Source of the DNA: an uncultured Clostridia bacterium
GTDB lineage: Bacteria; Bacillota_A; Clostridia; Christensenellales; Aristaeellaceae
Reading direction: 5' to 3'
Length of the DNA: 16,734 nucleotides
Assembly: GCA_947166205.1 (NCBI GenBank)
Contig: CAMVDI010000014.1
Span: 1 to 16,734, forward strand
A program made the position numbers and the translations under genes. This document shows positions 15,981 to 16,734 of this stretch, one piece after another (within the stretch, counting starts at the first letter, position 1; each line of letters begins with the position of its first letter). The notes beneath the pieces were generated by a model. That model searched no databases. It was not told the DNA's origin and saw only the letters and a program-made list of their open reading frames with translations.

Positions 15981-16734
15981 ATGAAGGAAGTTGTGCTGGG
16001 ACTGCTGGGACTGGGAAACATCGGGGGCGGCGTCTGGGATCTGATCCGGACCTACGGGGATGAAATCGCGAAGCGCACCGGCTTCGCGCTCCGGGTGAAG
16101 AAGGCGCTGGTGCTGGACAAGAAGATCCACGGCGGCCACGAGGTGCCGGAGGAGGTGCTGACCTGTGACCGGGAGGATATTCTCGGGGATCCGGAGATCG
16201 GAATCGTATGTGAATTCCTGGGCGGAGAGCAGCCGGCCGCTTCCATGATGCTGCGGGCGCTGGAGAGCGGGAAATCCGTGGTCACCGCCAACAAGATGGC
16301 GCTGAGCCTGCATTTTGACGAGCTGCGGGAGATGGCGAAGAAGACCGGCGCGGGGCTGTACTATGAAGCCAGCGTCGGCGGCGCCATTCCGATCATGAAC
16401 GCCATCCAGAGCCCCCTGATCGCGAACCGGATCGAGCAGATCATGGGCATTGTGAACGGGACGACGAACTATATCCTGACCCGGATGGCCGCGGAGGGCG
16501 CGGAGTACGAAACCATTCTGAAGGACGCCCAGCGGCTGGGGCTGGCGGAGCCCAACCCGGCGGCGGACGTGGAGGGCATGGACGCGGCCTACAAGCTGAG
16601 CATCCTGGGCTCCCTGGCGTTCCACAGCCGGGTCCGGGTGGAGCAGATCTACCGGGAAGGGATTACCCGGATCGGTTCGGAGGATATCGCCTTCGGCCGG
16701 GAGATGGGCTATGTGCTGAAGCTGCTGGCCATCG
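15981..16734 (+). CDS. hom: Homoserine dehydrogenase (3' end beyond window)
   Basis: NAD(P)H-dependent reduction of aspartate semialdehyde to homoserine, the branch point to threonine and methionine. About 251 residues are present; the family continues to 400 or more with a C-terminal ACT domain in most Firmicutes, which cannot be seen here. The Rossmann loop is GLLGLGNIGGGV (residues 7-18). 'SVVTANKMALS' carries the conserved Asn-Lys. 'YYEASVGGAIPIMNAI' and 'IMGIVNGTTNYILTRM' are diagnostic, followed by 'GLAEPNPAADVEGMDAAYKL' with the catalytic-site Asp-Lys region. AGGGTG sits 4-9 nt before the ATG at 15981. A gap of 123 bp separates it from coaX, and no promoter is evident in that gap, so co-transcription is possible but unproven. 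Confidence 0.96.
   Translation, partial: MKEVVLGLLGLGNIGGGVWDLIRTYGDEIAKRTGFALRVKKALVLDKKIHGGHEVPEEVLTCDREDILGDPEIGIVCEFLGGEQPAASMMLRALESGKSVVTANKMALSLHFDELREMAKKTGAGLYYEASVGGAIPIMNAIQSPLIANRIEQIMGIVNGTTNYILTRMAAEGAEYETILKDAQRLGLAEPNPAADVEGMDAAYKLSILGSLAFHSRVRVEQIYREGITRIGSEDIAFGREMGYVLKLLAI

Overview
The window is high in G+C (by eye well over 60%) and gene-dense, with every recognisable gene on the + strand. Shine-Dalgarno sequences are strong (GGAGG/AGGAGG), promoters are canonical TTGACA/TATAAT type, and several genes are Firmicutes-typical: a SpoIIIE/FtsK translocase, a type III pantothenate kinase, a pyrimidine-nucleoside phosphorylase, an ECF-type S component and a DUF3298 (RsiV-like) secreted protein. 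A high-G+C Clostridia-type anaerobe is the best guess. The species cannot be named from the sequence alone.

Layout, left to right. The tail of a membrane-anchored protein of unknown function (3-569) ends at a hairpin. Next come the RNA-binding protein Tex (709-2868), a promoter (3075-3103), a secreted DUF3298-type protein (3128-4402) and, 31 bp later, a long FtsK/SpoIIIE DNA translocase (4434-7601). The 3' end of ftsK runs into a block of 2.4 exact copies of a 118-bp hairpin-rich repeat (7558-7840), which fills almost the whole gap before an Mbeg1-like alpha/beta hydrolase (7861-9120). A strong promoter then drives a YebC/TACO1-family regulator (9260-10009), followed by a clear terminator. 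After that come a pyrimidine-nucleoside phosphorylase (10118-11443), an azlC-azlD pair for branched-chain amino acid export (11481-12499), and an exported L,D-transpeptidase with an extra Cys/His C-terminal module (12598-13896), closed by a strong terminator. A new promoter (14026-14053) leads to an ECF transporter S component (14167-15003) and type III pantothenate kinase coaX (15087-15857), plausibly a pantothenate uptake and activation unit for coenzyme A. The window ends inside homoserine dehydrogenase (15981 onward).

Most of this is housekeeping: RNA metabolism, chromosome segregation, cell-wall crosslinking, nucleoside salvage, and amino acid and cofactor metabolism. No phage, transposase, CRISPR array, rRNA, tRNA or obvious defence system is visible. 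I did not find a convincing new multi-gene system. The observations most worth checking are the 118-bp repeat that rewrites the FtsK C-terminus, the internally repeated FtsK linker, and the Cys/His tail on the L,D-transpeptidase.
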